A DNA stretch of 64,000 nt from WHSW01 sp963722175 (GTDB lineage Bacteria; Actinomycetota; Thermoleophilia; Solirubrobacterales; 70-9): positions 744,001-808,000 of the forward strand of contig CAVRKA010000004.1 in the NCBI GenBank assembly GCA_963722175.1, read 5' to 3'. Numbering within the stretch: the first letter of the stretch is position 1; each line of letters starts with the position of its first letter. Below, piece by piece: positions 1 through 10,035 of the stretch. The notes beneath the pieces are model-generated. The model saw only the letters and a program-made list of their open reading frames with translations. It ran no database searches and was not told where the DNA came from. The position numbers and the translations under genes are program-made.

Positions 1-12
1 CGAGCACCGAGC

Positions 13-489
13 TCAGTCCAACGGCCGGTAGGCCCCGGCGTAGAAGATCAGCGGGTCGCCGCCGCCCCCGCCGGCACCGAGCACCTCCCCGACCGCGATC
101 TCGTGGTCGCCGCCCGGGTACAGCTCGCTCAGCCCGCAGGCGACCCAGGCGATCGCGCCGTCGAGGATCGGCACCCCCTCGCGCTCGCTCCAGCCGACCT
201 CGCGGAACTTCTCCGTGTGCGGCGCCTTGGAGGCGAACCCGCGGGCGAGCGCCTCCTGGCCGGCTGCGAGCACGCTGACCCCGAAGCTCCCGCCGGCGCG
301 GACCACCTCGAGCGTCCGCGAACCGCGATCGAGGCAGGCGAGCATCAGCGGCGGATCGAGCGACAACGAGGTGACCGCGTTCGCGGTTGCGCCCGCCGGG
401 CCGTCCGGTCCGATCGCGGTGACGACCGTGACCGCGCTCGGCGCCAGCGCCATCACGCTTCGTAGCTGGTCGGGTGTCGGCGCGGCCAC
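13..489 (-). CDS. flavin reductase domain protein
   Basis: A 158-residue protein of the FMN-binding split-barrel flavin reductase family (HpaC/DszD type), which reduces free flavin with NAD(P)H for a partner monooxygenase. The order of elements fits the family: an N-terminal strand with SAVTVVTA, the TANAVTSLSLDPPL segment that contacts flavin, the SFGVSVLA strand, and a C-terminal DHEIAVGEV motif before a final FYAGAYRPLD. The GTG start is chosen because the reading frame upstream runs into the divergent cytochrome gene. No partner monooxygenase lies next to it, so the substrate system is unknown. Family assignment is firm; the physiological role is not visible. Confidence 0.85.
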   Translation of the reverse strand: MAAPTPDQLRSVMALAPSAVTVVTAIGPDGPAGATANAVTSLSLDPPLMLACLDRGSRTLEVVRAGGSFGVSVLAAGQEALARGFASKAPHTEKFREVGWSEREGVPILDGAIAWVACGLSELYPGGDHEIAVGEVLGAGGGGGDPLIFYAGAYRPLD

Positions 490-501
490 GGGGTCGAAAA
501 G

Positions 502-507
502 TATGAT
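502..507 (+). promoter_or_regulatory. -10 box (TATGAT) of the cytochrome c gene
   Basis: TATGAT lies nine bases before the GTG start of the cytochrome gene with no Shine-Dalgarno sequence between them, implying a leaderless or nearly leaderless mRNA. The 27-base gap to the divergent flavin reductase must hold both promoters. Confidence 0.5.
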
Positions 508-516
508 GCCGCCGCG

Positions 517-945
517 GTGCGACTCCTTCTCGCCCTCACAGCTGCGACCGTCGCTGCGTTGGCCCTCGCGGCCTGCGGGACCGAGGGCATCCAGCTCTCC
601 GATGACGATGCGAACTACGACGGCGCCGTGCTCTTCTCCGAGCGCTGCGGCGGATGCCACACGCTGACCGCGGCCGGCACCCAGGGCTCGGCCAACCGCG
701 TTGTGCGCAACCAAGGCCCGAACCTCGACGAGCGGGTCGAGAGCCCGGAGGACGTCCTCTATGCGATCCGCAACGGCGGCTTCTCCGGGGCGATCATGCC
801 GCAGAACATCCTCGTCGGCGACGAGGCCGAGGCGGTCGCCGACTTCGTCGGCGAATACTCGGGCGACGACATCGACCGGCCGCCGGCGCCGGGCGACGCG
901 AGCGAGGTCGAGTCCGAAGAGCAGCAGTCCGCGGCCGGCGGCTAG
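517..945 (+). CDS. c-type cytochrome lipoprotein
   Basis: A 142-residue exported monohaem cytochrome c. Residues 1-20 form a lipoprotein signal with lipobox LALAAC (Cys20 lipidated), so it should sit on the outer face of the membrane. The haem site is C44-G-G-C-H48 and Met94 in GAIMPQ is the likely sixth ligand. The C-terminus is acidic and Glu/Ser rich, probably disordered. It is likely a small electron carrier for the respiratory chain. It ends 14 bases before serS on the same strand, so the two may be cotranscribed although unrelated in function. GTG is the only start giving a proper signal peptide. Confidence 0.88.
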   Translation: MRLLLALTAATVAALALAACGTEGIQLSDDDANYDGAVLFSERCGGCHTLTAAGTQGSANRVVRNQGPNLDERVESPEDVLYAIRNGGFSGAIMPQNILVGDEAEAVADFVGEYSGDDIDRPPAPGDASEVESEEQQSAAGG

Positions 946-959
946 GCCCGGCCGGCCAG

Positions 960-2228
960 GTGCTCGACCTCCGCGCGATCCGCGAGGACCCGGAGCCGGC
1001 ACGCGCCGCGCTCGCGCGCCGCGGCGCCGCCGCCGACCTCGACGAGCTGCTGGCGCTGGACGCGCGCCGGCGCGAGCTGCTGCCCGAGGTGGAGGGCCGC
1101 CGCGCCGAGCAGAACAGAGCGTCCGACGAGATCGCGGCGGCAAAGCGCGAGGGCGGCGACGCGAGCGATGTGATCGAGCGCATGAAGACCCTCTCGGCCG
1201 AGCTCAAGAAGCTGCAGGCCGAGCTCGCCGAAGTCGAGGAGCGCCGCGACGCGCTCGCGGCAACGTTGCCAAACCTGCCGGCGCCGGAGGCGCCCGACGG
1301 CGGCGAGGACGACGCGGTCACGCTCCGCGAGGTCGGCGAGCCGCCGAGCTTCGACTTCGAGGCCCGCGACCACCTCGACCTCGGGCTCGAGCACGGGTGG
1401 ATCGAGATCGAGAAGGCGGCCGAGGCGTCGGGCTCGCGGTTCGCGTATCTGATCGGCGACCTCGTGATGGTCGAGCTGGCCCTGGTCCGGCTTGCCGTCG
1501 ACACCGTCCGCGCCGAGGGCTTCGAGCCGGTCGTGCCGCCGGTCCTGGTCCGCGAGTGGCCGCTCCAGGGGACCGGGTTCTTCCCCGGCGAGCGCGAGAT
1601 GATCTACGAGATCGAGCGCGACGAGCTCTTCCTGGTCGGCACCTCGGAGGTCTCGCTGGCCGCCCTGCACGCGAACGAGATCCTCGACGCCGCCGAGCTG
1701 CCGCGCCGCTACGCCGGGATCTCGACCTGCTTCCGGCGCGAGGCGGGCGCCGCCGGCAAGGACACCCGCGGGATCTTCCGCGTCCACCAGTTCGACAAGG
1801 TCGAGATGTTCTCGTTCGTGCGGCCCGAGGAGTCGAGCGCCGAGCACGAGCGGATCCTGGCGCTGGAGGAGCGGATCCTCGCCGCACTCGAGATCCCGTA
1901 CCGGGTCGTCGACATCGCGCTCGGCGACCTCGGGGCACCGGCGGCGCGCAAGTTCGATTGCGAGGCCTGGATCCCGAGCCAGGGCCGCTACCGCGAGCTG
2001 ACCTCGTGCTCGAACACGACCGACTACCAGGCGCGCCGGCTGGGAGCCCGCTTCCGGCCCGAGCCGGAGGCATCCCCAGAGGTCCTGCACACCCTGAACG
2101 GCACCGCGGTCGCGATCAGCCGCACGCTGATCGCGCTGATCGAGAACGGCCAGCAGGCGGACGGCTCGGTCGCGCTGCCGGCGGCGTTGGTGGAGGCCGG
2201 GGCGCCCGAGGTGATCGGAGCCGGGTAG
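960..2228 (+). CDS. serS: serine--tRNA ligase
   Basis: Seryl-tRNA synthetase of 422 residues, the normal bacterial length. Residues about 1-110 form the antiparallel coiled-coil tRNA-binding arm, rich in Ala, Glu, Arg and Lys. The class II catalytic core follows with TSEV near residue 225, motif 2 F258-R-R-E261 with the loop after it, and motif 3 (NGTAVAISR) near residue 380 followed by ENGQ. It charges tRNA-Ser, and also tRNA-Sec if present, in the cytoplasm. The GTG start is 14 bases after the cytochrome stop. No T-box or other leader structure is visible upstream, so expression probably depends on read-through or a promoter inside the cytochrome gene. Confidence 0.97.
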   Translation: MLDLRAIREDPEPARAALARRGAAADLDELLALDARRRELLPEVEGRRAEQNRASDEIAAAKREGGDASDVIERMKTLSAELKKLQAELAEVEERRDALAATLPNLPAPEAPDGGEDDAVTLREVGEPPSFDFEARDHLDLGLEHGWIEIEKAAEASGSRFAYLIGDLVMVELALVRLAVDTVRAEGFEPVVPPVLVREWPLQGTGFFPGEREMIYEIERDELFLVGTSEVSLAALHANEILDAAELPRRYAGISTCFRREAGAAGKDTRGIFRVHQFDKVEMFSFVRPEESSAEHERILALEERILAALEIPYRVVDIALGDLGAPAARKFDCEAWIPSQGRYRELTSCSNTTDYQARRLGARFRPEPEASPEVLHTLNGTAVAISRTLIALIENGQQADGSVALPAALVEAGAPEVIGAG

Positions 2229-2258
2229 GGCAGGCAGGGGAGGGTGGTCCCGCGGAAC

Positions 2259-2317
2259 CTCGCGTTTTTCAAGCGAGCCGCGCCGAAACCCCCTCCAGCG
2301 GGGGTAAGACGCGGCTC
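2259..2317. terminator. structured convergent region between serS and msrB
   Basis: The 145-base gap between convergent serS and msrB holds two stem-loops. The first pairs CTCGC (2259-2263) with GCGAG (2273-2277). The second pairs GAGCCGCG (2275-2282) with CGCGGCTC (2310-2317) and has an inner C5/G5 stem (2289-2293 with 2300-2304). They share bases 2275-2277, so they cannot both be complete. No T-tract follows. A bidirectional terminator is most likely; a small structured RNA is possible. Confidence 0.45.
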
Positions 2318-2373
2318 ACCGTCCGAAACTGCTCAACCCACCCCTACCCGGCAAAAGACGGCCGGGCTCGGAG

Positions 2374-2775
2374 TTACGCGTCGTCCTTCGGCGCGAAGTC
2401 CAGCGAGCAGCTGTTGAGGCAGTAGCGCAGCCCGGTGGGGTTCGGCCCGTCGTCGAACACGTGGCCGAGGTGGCCGCCGCAGCGCTTGCAGACGACCTCG
2501 GTGCGGCGCATGAAGAGGCTGTTGTCGGGCCGGGTCTCGACCGCGTCGTGGTCCATCGGGTCGAAGAAGCTCGGCCAGCCGGTGCCCGAGTCGAACTTCG
2601 TGTCCGAGTCGAACAGCTCGGCGCCGCAGCCCTTGCAGCGGTAGACGCCGTCCTCGTGGTTGTCCCAGTAATCCCCGGTGAAGGCGCGCTCGGTCCCCTG
2701 CTCGCGGAGCACGTGGTACTCCTCGGGGGAGAGCTCCGCCCTCCACTCAGCCTCGGTCTTCTCGACGTTCTCCAT
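2374..2775 (-). CDS. msrB: peptide-methionine (R)-S-oxide reductase MsrB
   Basis: A 133-residue methionine-R-sulfoxide reductase that repairs oxidised methionine in proteins using thioredoxin. The structural zinc site is C47-K-G-C50 and C96-K-R-C99. The catalytic cysteine is C119 in GLRYCLNSCSLDF; C123 in the same motif replaces the Ser/Ala often found there. FDSGTGWPSFF is the conserved substrate-site signature. A good Shine-Dalgarno sequence (AGGAGA) precedes the ATG. It diverges from the thioesterase gene at 2802 with 26 bases between starts. Length and motifs are complete. Confidence 0.96.
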   Translation of the reverse strand: MENVEKTEAEWRAELSPEEYHVLREQGTERAFTGDYWDNHEDGVYRCKGCGAELFDSDTKFDSGTGWPSFFDPMDHDAVETRPDNSLFMRRTEVVCKRCGGHLGHVFDDGPNPTGLRYCLNSCSLDFAPKDDA

Positions 2776-2786
2776 CGCTTGTCTCC

Positions 2787-2792
2787 TAGGTT
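2787..2792 (+). promoter_or_regulatory. -10 box (TAGGTT) of the 2802 thioesterase
   Basis: TAGGTT ends nine bases before the ATG at 2802 with no ribosome-binding sequence between, the leaderless arrangement seen repeatedly in this window. Confidence 0.4.
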
Positions 2793-2801
2793 AGTGCGCT
2801 G

Positions 2802-3581
2802 ATGTCCTCTGCCTTCTATGTCCCCGAAGGGGGCGAATTCGTTTCATCCGAGCTGACGCGCGGGCCCTGGGATCCGGGTTCCCAGCACGCCGGACCGCCG
2901 GCGGCCTTGATCGCCCGCGAGCTGGAGCGAGCCACTCCGGAGGGCTGGTTCATCGGCAGGATCACCTTCGAGGTCCTGCGCCCGGTGCCGATCGCGCCGC
3001 TGCGGGTGGAGTTCGAGGTCGTACGTCCCGGGCGGTCGGTCGAGCTGCTCGCCGCGACGCTGCTCGACCGTTCCGACGAGCCGCTGGTCCGCGCCGCCGC
3101 TTGGCGGCTCGCTGAGCAACCGACCGAGCTCCCGCCCGGCCTGCCGCGCGCCGATCCGCCACCGGGCCCCGACGCGGCCGAGGAGAAGCCCTTCTTCGAC
3201 ACCGGCTGGGATGTCGGCTACCACACGGCGATGGAGTACCGGTTCGTCTCCGGCTCCTTCCTCGAGCTCGGGCCGGCGACGGTGTGGATGCGGATGCGCC
3301 ACCCGCTGGTCGCCGGCGAGCGGCCGAGCCCGCTGCAGCGCGTGCTGGCGGCCGCCGACTCGGGCAACGGGGTGAGCGCCACGCTCGACCTGGGTCTTTA
3401 CATCTTCATCAACGTCGACCTGAGCGTCCACCTGCACCGCCTGCCGGCGGGCGAGTGGGTCGGCCTGGACGCGATCACGCTCCCGGAGCCGAACGGCGTC
3501 GGGCTCGCCGACACGGCGCTCCACGACGAGCGCGGGCCGATCGGCCGCGCCCTGCAGACCTTGCTCGTGCGTGAGCGATAG
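2802..3581 (+). CDS. thioesterase family protein (double hotdog, TesB-like)
   Basis: A 259-residue protein with two hotdog halves, as in the acyl-CoA thioesterase/TesB-like family. The first half (about 10-115) has the helix-strand pattern QHAGPPAALIARELE followed by FEVLRPVPIAPLRVE. The second half begins near FFDTGWDVGYHTAMEYRF and includes the conserved DSGNGVSA turn, then the strand IFINVDLSVHLHRLP. The family hydrolyses acyl-CoA thioesters in the cytoplasm; the chain length accepted cannot be read from the sequence. It stands alone between divergent msrB and the downstream response regulator. Confidence 0.82.
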   Translation: MSSAFYVPEGGEFVSSELTRGPWDPGSQHAGPPAALIARELERATPEGWFIGRITFEVLRPVPIAPLRVEFEVVRPGRSVELLAATLLDRSDEPLVRAAAWRLAEQPTELPPGLPRADPPPGPDAAEEKPFFDTGWDVGYHTAMEYRFVSGSFLELGPATVWMRMRHPLVAGERPSPLQRVLAAADSGNGVSATLDLGLYIFINVDLSVHLHRLPAGEWVGLDAITLPEPNGVGLADTALHDERGPIGRALQTLLVRER

Positions 3582-3640
3582 CTTGCGGATGGGGCCTGCT
3601 GTCCCTAGTTCCAGCCACCCGCGTTAGGCTTAGGTGGGTT

Positions 3641-4279
3641 ATGGGGTCGATCACGATTGTGCTGGCGGATGACCATGCGGTGGTTCGTAGCGCGCTACGC
3701 CTGCTCCTGGACGCCGAGGAGGATTTCGAGGTCGTCGCCGAGGCCGGGGACATCGAGTCCGCGATCCGCTACACCCGCGGCCACAAGCCCGACGTGCTGA
3801 TCCTCGACCTCAACATGCCCGGCGGCCCGAGCATCGGCGCGGTGCCGGAGCTGCGCAAGGCCTCAACCGAGACCGGAATCGTCGTGCTGACGATGGAGAA
3901 CGAGCCCGCTTACGCCCGTCAGGCGATCCAGACGGGCGTGCTCGGCTACGTGCTCAAGGAGGCGGTCGACGAGGAGCTCGTCCACGCGGTCCGGCTCGCC
4001 GCCGACGGGCGGACCTACCTGCAGCCGGAGCTCGGCGCCAAGCTCGCAGCCGACCCGGGCGAGACGGTCGACGGGCTCTCGGACCGCGAGCTCGACGTCC
4101 TGCGCCTGATCGCGCTCGGGCATACGAACTCCGAGATCGCCGACGAGCTCTTCCTCAGCGTGCGCACGGTCGAATCGCACCGTGCCCACATCCAGCAGAA
4201 GCTGCAGCTGACGAAGCGCTCCGAGCTCGTCCGCTACGCGCTCGGCCGCGGGCTCCTCGAGAAGGCCGAGTCGGGCTGA
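3641..4279 (+). CDS. NarL/FixJ-family response regulator
   Basis: A 212-residue two-component response regulator. The receiver domain (about 4-120) has the acidic pair D10/D11, phosphoacceptor D56 in LILDLNMPGG, switch T84 and K106. A LuxR-type helix-turn-helix (about 145-205) carries LSDRELDVLRLIALG and SVRTVESHRAHI. No histidine kinase is adjacent, so it is an orphan regulator in this window. AGGTGGG four bases before the ATG could serve as ribosome-binding site; TTAGGCT just upstream could be a -10 box. DNA targets are unknown. Confidence 0.94.
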   Translation: MGSITIVLADDHAVVRSALRLLLDAEEDFEVVAEAGDIESAIRYTRGHKPDVLILDLNMPGGPSIGAVPELRKASTETGIVVLTMENEPAYARQAIQTGVLGYVLKEAVDEELVHAVRLAADGRTYLQPELGAKLAADPGETVDGLSDRELDVLRLIALGHTNSEIADELFLSVRTVESHRAHIQQKLQLTKRSELVRYALGRGLLEKAESG

Positions 4280-4298
4280 CGCCGCGGCCGCCGGGAGA

Positions 4299-4787
4299 AT
4301 GCCCGGCGTGCTGAACGAGCGGATAGCCCAGCGGGCGGCGCGCGCCGTCTACGGGTCGATCGTCGCGCTTGCCGTGATCCTCGTCCTCGAGGAGGCCAAC
4401 GCGGAGGCCGACGAGGTGATCGCCGCCGTGATCGGCTCGGTGATCGCGGCGACGCTCGCCGAGCAGTACGCCGAGTACATCGGCCACGTGATCCGCGAGC
4501 GCCGCCACCTGACCCGCCGCGAGGTCGGCCAGCAGGTAAGAGACGCCGCCGCCGGGACGGTTGCCGCGATGGCCGCGTTGGTGCCGTTCCTGCTCGTCGA
4601 GGTCGACGCGATCGAGCTGCCGACCGCCTACGACATCGCGCCGTGGCTCGGCCTCGGCGTGATCGGCTGCTACTCCCTGCTCGCCAATCGCGAGGCGGGG
4701 ATCTCACACGCCCGCAACATCGTCGTGACCGGGGTCGCCCTGGCCATCGGCGCCTCGCTGATCGCGATCAAGGCGATCACCCATTAG
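4299..4787 (+). CDS. small multi-pass membrane protein, unknown function
   Basis: A 162-residue integral membrane protein I cannot place in a characterised family. Hydrophobic stretches occur at about 16-30, 40-55, 88-103, 113-130 and 138-158, separated by a charged loop around residues 62-80 rich in Arg and Glu. The layout recalls small VIT/DUF membrane proteins, but I see no metal-binding signature. It begins 19 bases after the response regulator on the same strand and may share its transcript. A GTG nine bases downstream is an alternative start with better spacing to GGGAGA. Confidence 0.65.
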   Translation: MPGVLNERIAQRAARAVYGSIVALAVILVLEEANAEADEVIAAVIGSVIAATLAEQYAEYIGHVIRERRHLTRREVGQQVRDAAAGTVAAMAALVPFLLVEVDAIELPTAYDIAPWLGLGVIGCYSLLANREAGISHARNIVVTGVALAIGASLIAIKAITH

Positions 4788-4803
4788 CCCGCCTTGAGCG
4801 GGC
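4787..4803 (+). terminator. short hairpin after the 4299 membrane gene
   Basis: GCCCGC-CTTGA-GCGGGC forms a perfect 6-bp stem directly after the stop codon. No T-run follows, so termination is plausible but weakly supported. Confidence 0.3.
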
Positions 4804-4842
4804 CGAATAGAGTCGTGGCACACGACGCGAAGGAAAACCGGG

Positions 4843-5202
4843 ATGGGTTTCATGGACAAGCTGAAGGGTGCCGCCGAGTCGGTCCAGGCGCAGACGAGCA
4901 AGGTCGGGGTCGGCGCTGACCGTGGCCAGATGGACCTCGCCAACCGGGCGAAGAAGCTGATGAACGAGGGCGTCGATACGCCGGCGAAGATCGACGCGAT
5001 GGAGCCGACCGGTGCCACCGACACGCCCGGCGGCGCCGAGAACGTGATCACGGTGACCGCTCATCCGGTCGGCGGCGAGCCCTACCAGATCACCTTCAAC
5101 CAGTACATCTATCCCGCGGCGCCGTTCAGCGCGGGCGACGCGGTGACGCTCAAGGTCGATCCGGACGACGCGAGCGTGGCGATGCTCTTCGGCAAGGGCT
5201 GA
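4843..5202 (+). CDS. small soluble protein, unknown function
   Basis: A 119-residue cytoplasmic protein. It begins with an amphipathic helix (MGFMDKLKGAAE), then a predicted helix (MDLANRAKKLMNEGVDTPAKIDAM) resembling the SHOCT-like short domains found at the ends of bacterial stress proteins. A small beta domain (about 60-119) ends in SVAMLFGKG. GAAGGAAAA precedes the ATG at suitable spacing, and a TAGAGT box lies about 30 bases upstream. Its TGA overlaps the ATG of the next gene by one base, so the two are translationally coupled and probably act together. Confidence 0.72.
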   Translation: MGFMDKLKGAAESVQAQTSKVGVGADRGQMDLANRAKKLMNEGVDTPAKIDAMEPTGATDTPGGAENVITVTAHPVGGEPYQITFNQYIYPAAPFSAGDAVTLKVDPDDASVAMLFGKG

Positions 5203-6617
5203 TGCCGCGGCCGGGGCGGGGCGGGGGCGAAGGCGAGCGCGGCCGCGGGCAGGGCCGCGACCGGCCTCGCGCAGGGGGCGGGCGCGACCGCCGGGACCGT
5301 GAGTCCCAACGTCCCGAGCCCGAACGCCGGCCGGCCGAGCCCGAGCCGCAACGATCCGAGCCCGAGCCGCAACGATCCGAGCCCAAGCGGCGGGCGGCGG
5401 GCGCGGATCGCGAGCAGCGGGCGGCCGAGCCGAGGCCCGAGCGAGACCCCGGGCCCAGGACGTCACGGCGTGAGGCCGTCGCCGGGCGCCGGCGCGAACA
5501 GCCCACGGGTGCCCCCGCCCGGCCCCAGCCTCCCGGCCACCGCGAGGATCCTGCGGTTGACGACGGGCCCGCCGGCCCGCCGCAGACCTCGATCGCGGTC
5601 GGGGCGACCCAGGACGAGCCGGAGCTGGTCGAGACCGTCCCGATCGCGACGGCGCCCGGCTCGCGCCACGTCGTCCTCTCGCTCGGCCCGGGGATCGAGA
5701 CCGAGACTCCGCTGCCCGAGCTCGCCGCCGGCGACCGGCTGCTCGCCTTCGCCGAGCTCGAGCTGACCACCGACGCCCCGGACCCGAACCACCCGGGCCT
5801 GATCGGCAACGCGTACTCGTACGCACCGAACGTCTCCGCGACCTTGGTGCTGGCCCCAGGCGCCGACGCCGTCGACGGGATCGAGCTCTCGAAGTCACCG
5901 TGGCGGCGGGCGGTCACCCACGAGCTCCACCACGCAGTGGTCACGTTCGGCGACGCCGAGGCGCGGATCCCGAAGGGCGGGCTGCCCTGGCAGGGGCCGC
6001 CGCACGTCAACCTGGTCGTCGACGTCAGCCACCCGGACGCGAAGCCCGGCGACGTGATCCTGGTCGGTCAGAACGAGAAGACGCCGGTCGTCGACCAGGA
6101 CATGGCGGGCATCCGGGTGGTCCGCTTTCGGCCCGGCGAGGCGCGCGAGCCCGCGGCGGAGATCCAGGGCTCCTGCCTGTGCGTCGGCGTTCCGATCGCG
6201 AAGCGGGCGACGGTCGTGCTCTCGCACGAGCTCGCCGACCTGCAGGCCGGCGAGCAGTTGCTGGTCCGGGGCGAGCTGGTCACCGACGCGGACGCGCTGG
6301 CGGCGCCGGCACGGATCACGACCCGGATGTTCCTGGCCCAGAGCCCCGGCCAGGCCGACCCCGCGCGGGTGACGGAGCTGACGTGGAAGGGTCAGCTGTC
6401 GAAGCCGACCGGCTTCAACTGCATTCCCGGCGAGGGGCCCCAGACGTCGAACAAGTACGGGGTCGCGATCGTGCGCACGGCGCCCGGGCGCAGCCTCTAC
6501 GTCAACCTGGTCGCGGTCAGCGCCGCCCCCTTCGGTGGCAACGCGCCCACCGACGAGCTGCCGATCGACACCGGCGCCAGCGCGCTGCGGATCACCAGGT
6601 TCCCGCCCGCGGCTTAG
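5202..6617 (+). CDS. large protein with disordered N-terminus and two repeated beta domains
   Basis: A 471-residue protein with no family I recognise. Residues 1 to about 125 are low complexity, rich in Arg, Glu, Pro and Gly, and include a 21-base tandem DNA repeat (5335-5376) giving two copies of EPEPQRS. Two similar beta-rich domains follow, about 150-315 and 325-471. Both contain a strand of the type VVLS with a leading helix-breaker, an AGDRLL/AGEQLL turn, a VNLV strand and a closing RVVRFRP/RITRFPP, so the second half looks like a duplication. There is no signal peptide. The start overlaps the previous stop (TGATG). The true start could lie inside the low-complexity part. Confidence 0.65.
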   Translation: MPRPGRGGGEGERGRGQGRDRPRAGGGRDRRDRESQRPEPERRPAEPEPQRSEPEPQRSEPKRRAAGADREQRAAEPRPERDPGPRTSRREAVAGRRREQPTGAPARPQPPGHREDPAVDDGPAGPPQTSIAVGATQDEPELVETVPIATAPGSRHVVLSLGPGIETETPLPELAAGDRLLAFAELELTTDAPDPNHPGLIGNAYSYAPNVSATLVLAPGADAVDGIELSKSPWRRAVTHELHHAVVTFGDAEARIPKGGLPWQGPPHVNLVVDVSHPDAKPGDVILVGQNEKTPVVDQDMAGIRVVRFRPGEAREPAAEIQGSCLCVGVPIAKRATVVLSHELADLQAGEQLLVRGELVTDADALAAPARITTRMFLAQSPGQADPARVTELTWKGQLSKPTGFNCIPGEGPQTSNKYGVAIVRTAPGRSLYVNLVAVSAAPFGGNAPTDELPIDTGASALRITRFPPAA

Positions 6618-7552
6618 GCCGCGGCGCGGAAACCGGAGAGAGAGCCGTCGGTGGCGAGGCGGGCAAGCGCCCTCGCCTCGAGCTCGCGGGCGGCGTTCTG
6701 GGTCACGCCCAGGGCACGCGCGGTCTCGCGGATCGAGAGCTCGGGCCGGCCGCCGGTACCGAAGCGGGCCTCGATCACGCGGCGCTCGGCCTCGGGAAGC
6801 TTCGCCAGCGCCGAGCCGACGGCCTCCTCCTGCTCGCGCTCGAGCACCTCGTCCTCGAGCGCCGCGGTGCTCTCCGCGTGCAGCTCGCCGAGGGTCGTGT
6901 CGCCCTCCCCGACCGGCATGTCGAGGCTGGTCGTCACCCTGGTCAGGTCACGGACCGCCATCACCTCGTCGAGCGGCAGCTTCGTCTTCTTCGCGACCTC
7001 CTCGTCGGTCGGCTCGCGGTTGAGCTTCACGGCGAGCTCGGAGGTGACGCGGTTGACGGTTCGCTCACGCTGGGCGATGTGGGCCGGGATCCGGACCGGG
7101 CGGCCGGTGTTGTCGAGCCCACGCTGAATCGACTGCTTGATCCACAGCACCGCGTAGGTCGAGAACTTGTAGCCGCGCCGCCAGTCGAACTTCTCCGCGG
7201 CGCGGATCAGCCCCAGCATCGCCTCCTGGACGAGGTCGCCGAGCGGCAGGCCGAAGCCCTGGTAGCGGCGGGCGAACTTGATCACCAGGCGCAGGTTGGA
7301 GTTGACCATCCGCTCCTTGGCCTCGAGATCGCCCTTCTCGATCCGCTTCGCGAGCTCGATCTCCTCCGCCGCCGTGAGCAGCGGGTACTTCATCGCCTGG
7401 TTGATGAACAGCTGCAGGCTGTCCGTGGTCGGCTCGGCGACGGCGTGCGTGTCCGTGCGCTGTTGCGCCCGTGCACGCGAAGTCTGGTTGTCGTGGTCGC
7501 CGCGCTTGCGGCGTACTTGGCGCTGGTCGGCAGCGCCCCTCTGGCGAGGCAT
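6614..7552 (-). CDS. sigma-70 family RNA polymerase sigma factor (group 2-like)
   Basis: A 312-residue sigma factor with all DNA-contacting regions but no long region 1.1. Region 1.2/2 spans about 45-150 with LTAAEEIELAKRI, NLRLVIKFARRYQG and FSTYAVLWIKQSI. Region 3 follows with RTVNRVTSELA, and region 4 ends the protein (about 255-312) with a helix-turn-helix at LSIRETARALGVTQNAA. It is shorter and more divergent than the likely primary factor at 51369, so an alternative or stress factor is likely. GAGGTG precedes the ATG and a strong promoter lies upstream. It sits directly downstream of lon on the same strand. Its last four bases overlap the convergent gene. Confidence 0.92.
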   Translation of the reverse strand: MPRQRGAADQRQVRRKRGDHDNQTSRARAQQRTDTHAVAEPTTDSLQLFINQAMKYPLLTAAEEIELAKRIEKGDLEAKERMVNSNLRLVIKFARRYQGFGLPLGDLVQEAMLGLIRAAEKFDWRRGYKFSTYAVLWIKQSIQRGLDNTGRPVRIPAHIAQRERTVNRVTSELAVKLNREPTDEEVAKKTKLPLDEVMAVRDLTRVTTSLDMPVGEGDTTLGELHAESTAALEDEVLEREQEEAVGSALAKLPEAERRVIEARFGTGGRPELSIRETARALGVTQNAARELEARALARLATDGSLSGFRAAA

Positions 7553-7598
7553 CTTCACCTCTCGTATTCGTCGTTGGTCCCCCTGTACTGGTCCCCTG

Positions 7599-7610
7599 AC
7601 TTCAGAAAGT
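7599..7610. promoter_or_regulatory. candidate operator shared with lon (copy 1)
   Basis: ACTTCAGAAAGT, a near-palindrome with ACTT/AAGT arms, sits across the -10 and start region of the sigma gene. The same 12 bases, plus one flanking T, recur at 9976-9988 in front of lon. A regulator bound here would block the promoter. Confidence 0.5.
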
Positions 7611-7636
7611 ATAGCGAAAACTAGTTGCCGGTGCAA
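7608..7636 (-). promoter_or_regulatory. sigma-70 type promoter of the 6614 sigma gene
   Basis: On the minus strand TTGCAC (7631-7636) and TATACT (7608-7613) are separated by exactly 17 bases, close to the consensus. The transcript would have a leader of about 50 bases. The near-palindrome at 7599-7610 overlaps the end of the -10 box. Confidence 0.75.
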
Positions 7637-7664
7637 GCAAGCCCGTAAGCGGCCCAAACGGCGC

Positions 7665-9947
<2,283 letters not shown>

Positions 9948-9976
9948 GCCGATCCTTTTCCAAATGAAGGAGCTTT

Positions 9977-9988
9977 ACTTTCTGAAGT
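9977..9988. promoter_or_regulatory. candidate operator shared with the sigma gene (copy 2)
   Basis: ACTTTCTGAAGT, flanked to give TACTTTCTGAAGTA with perfect 5-base arms, lies about 30 bases before the lon start. It is the reverse complement of the site at 7599-7610. An A+T-rich 12-mer repeated in two neighbouring promoter regions of a 70% G+C sequence is unlikely by chance. Confidence 0.5.
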
Positions 9989-10035
9989 AATGGTAGCTGG
10001 CGCGAATCCCGCCGGTCCGCGAATCGCGCCGAAGC

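Noticed and set aside
2229..2373. Possible tRNA-Sec or cobalamin riboswitch
   Set aside because: No T-arm or anticodon arm can be drawn, and the conserved B12-box bases are missing; only simple stems are present.
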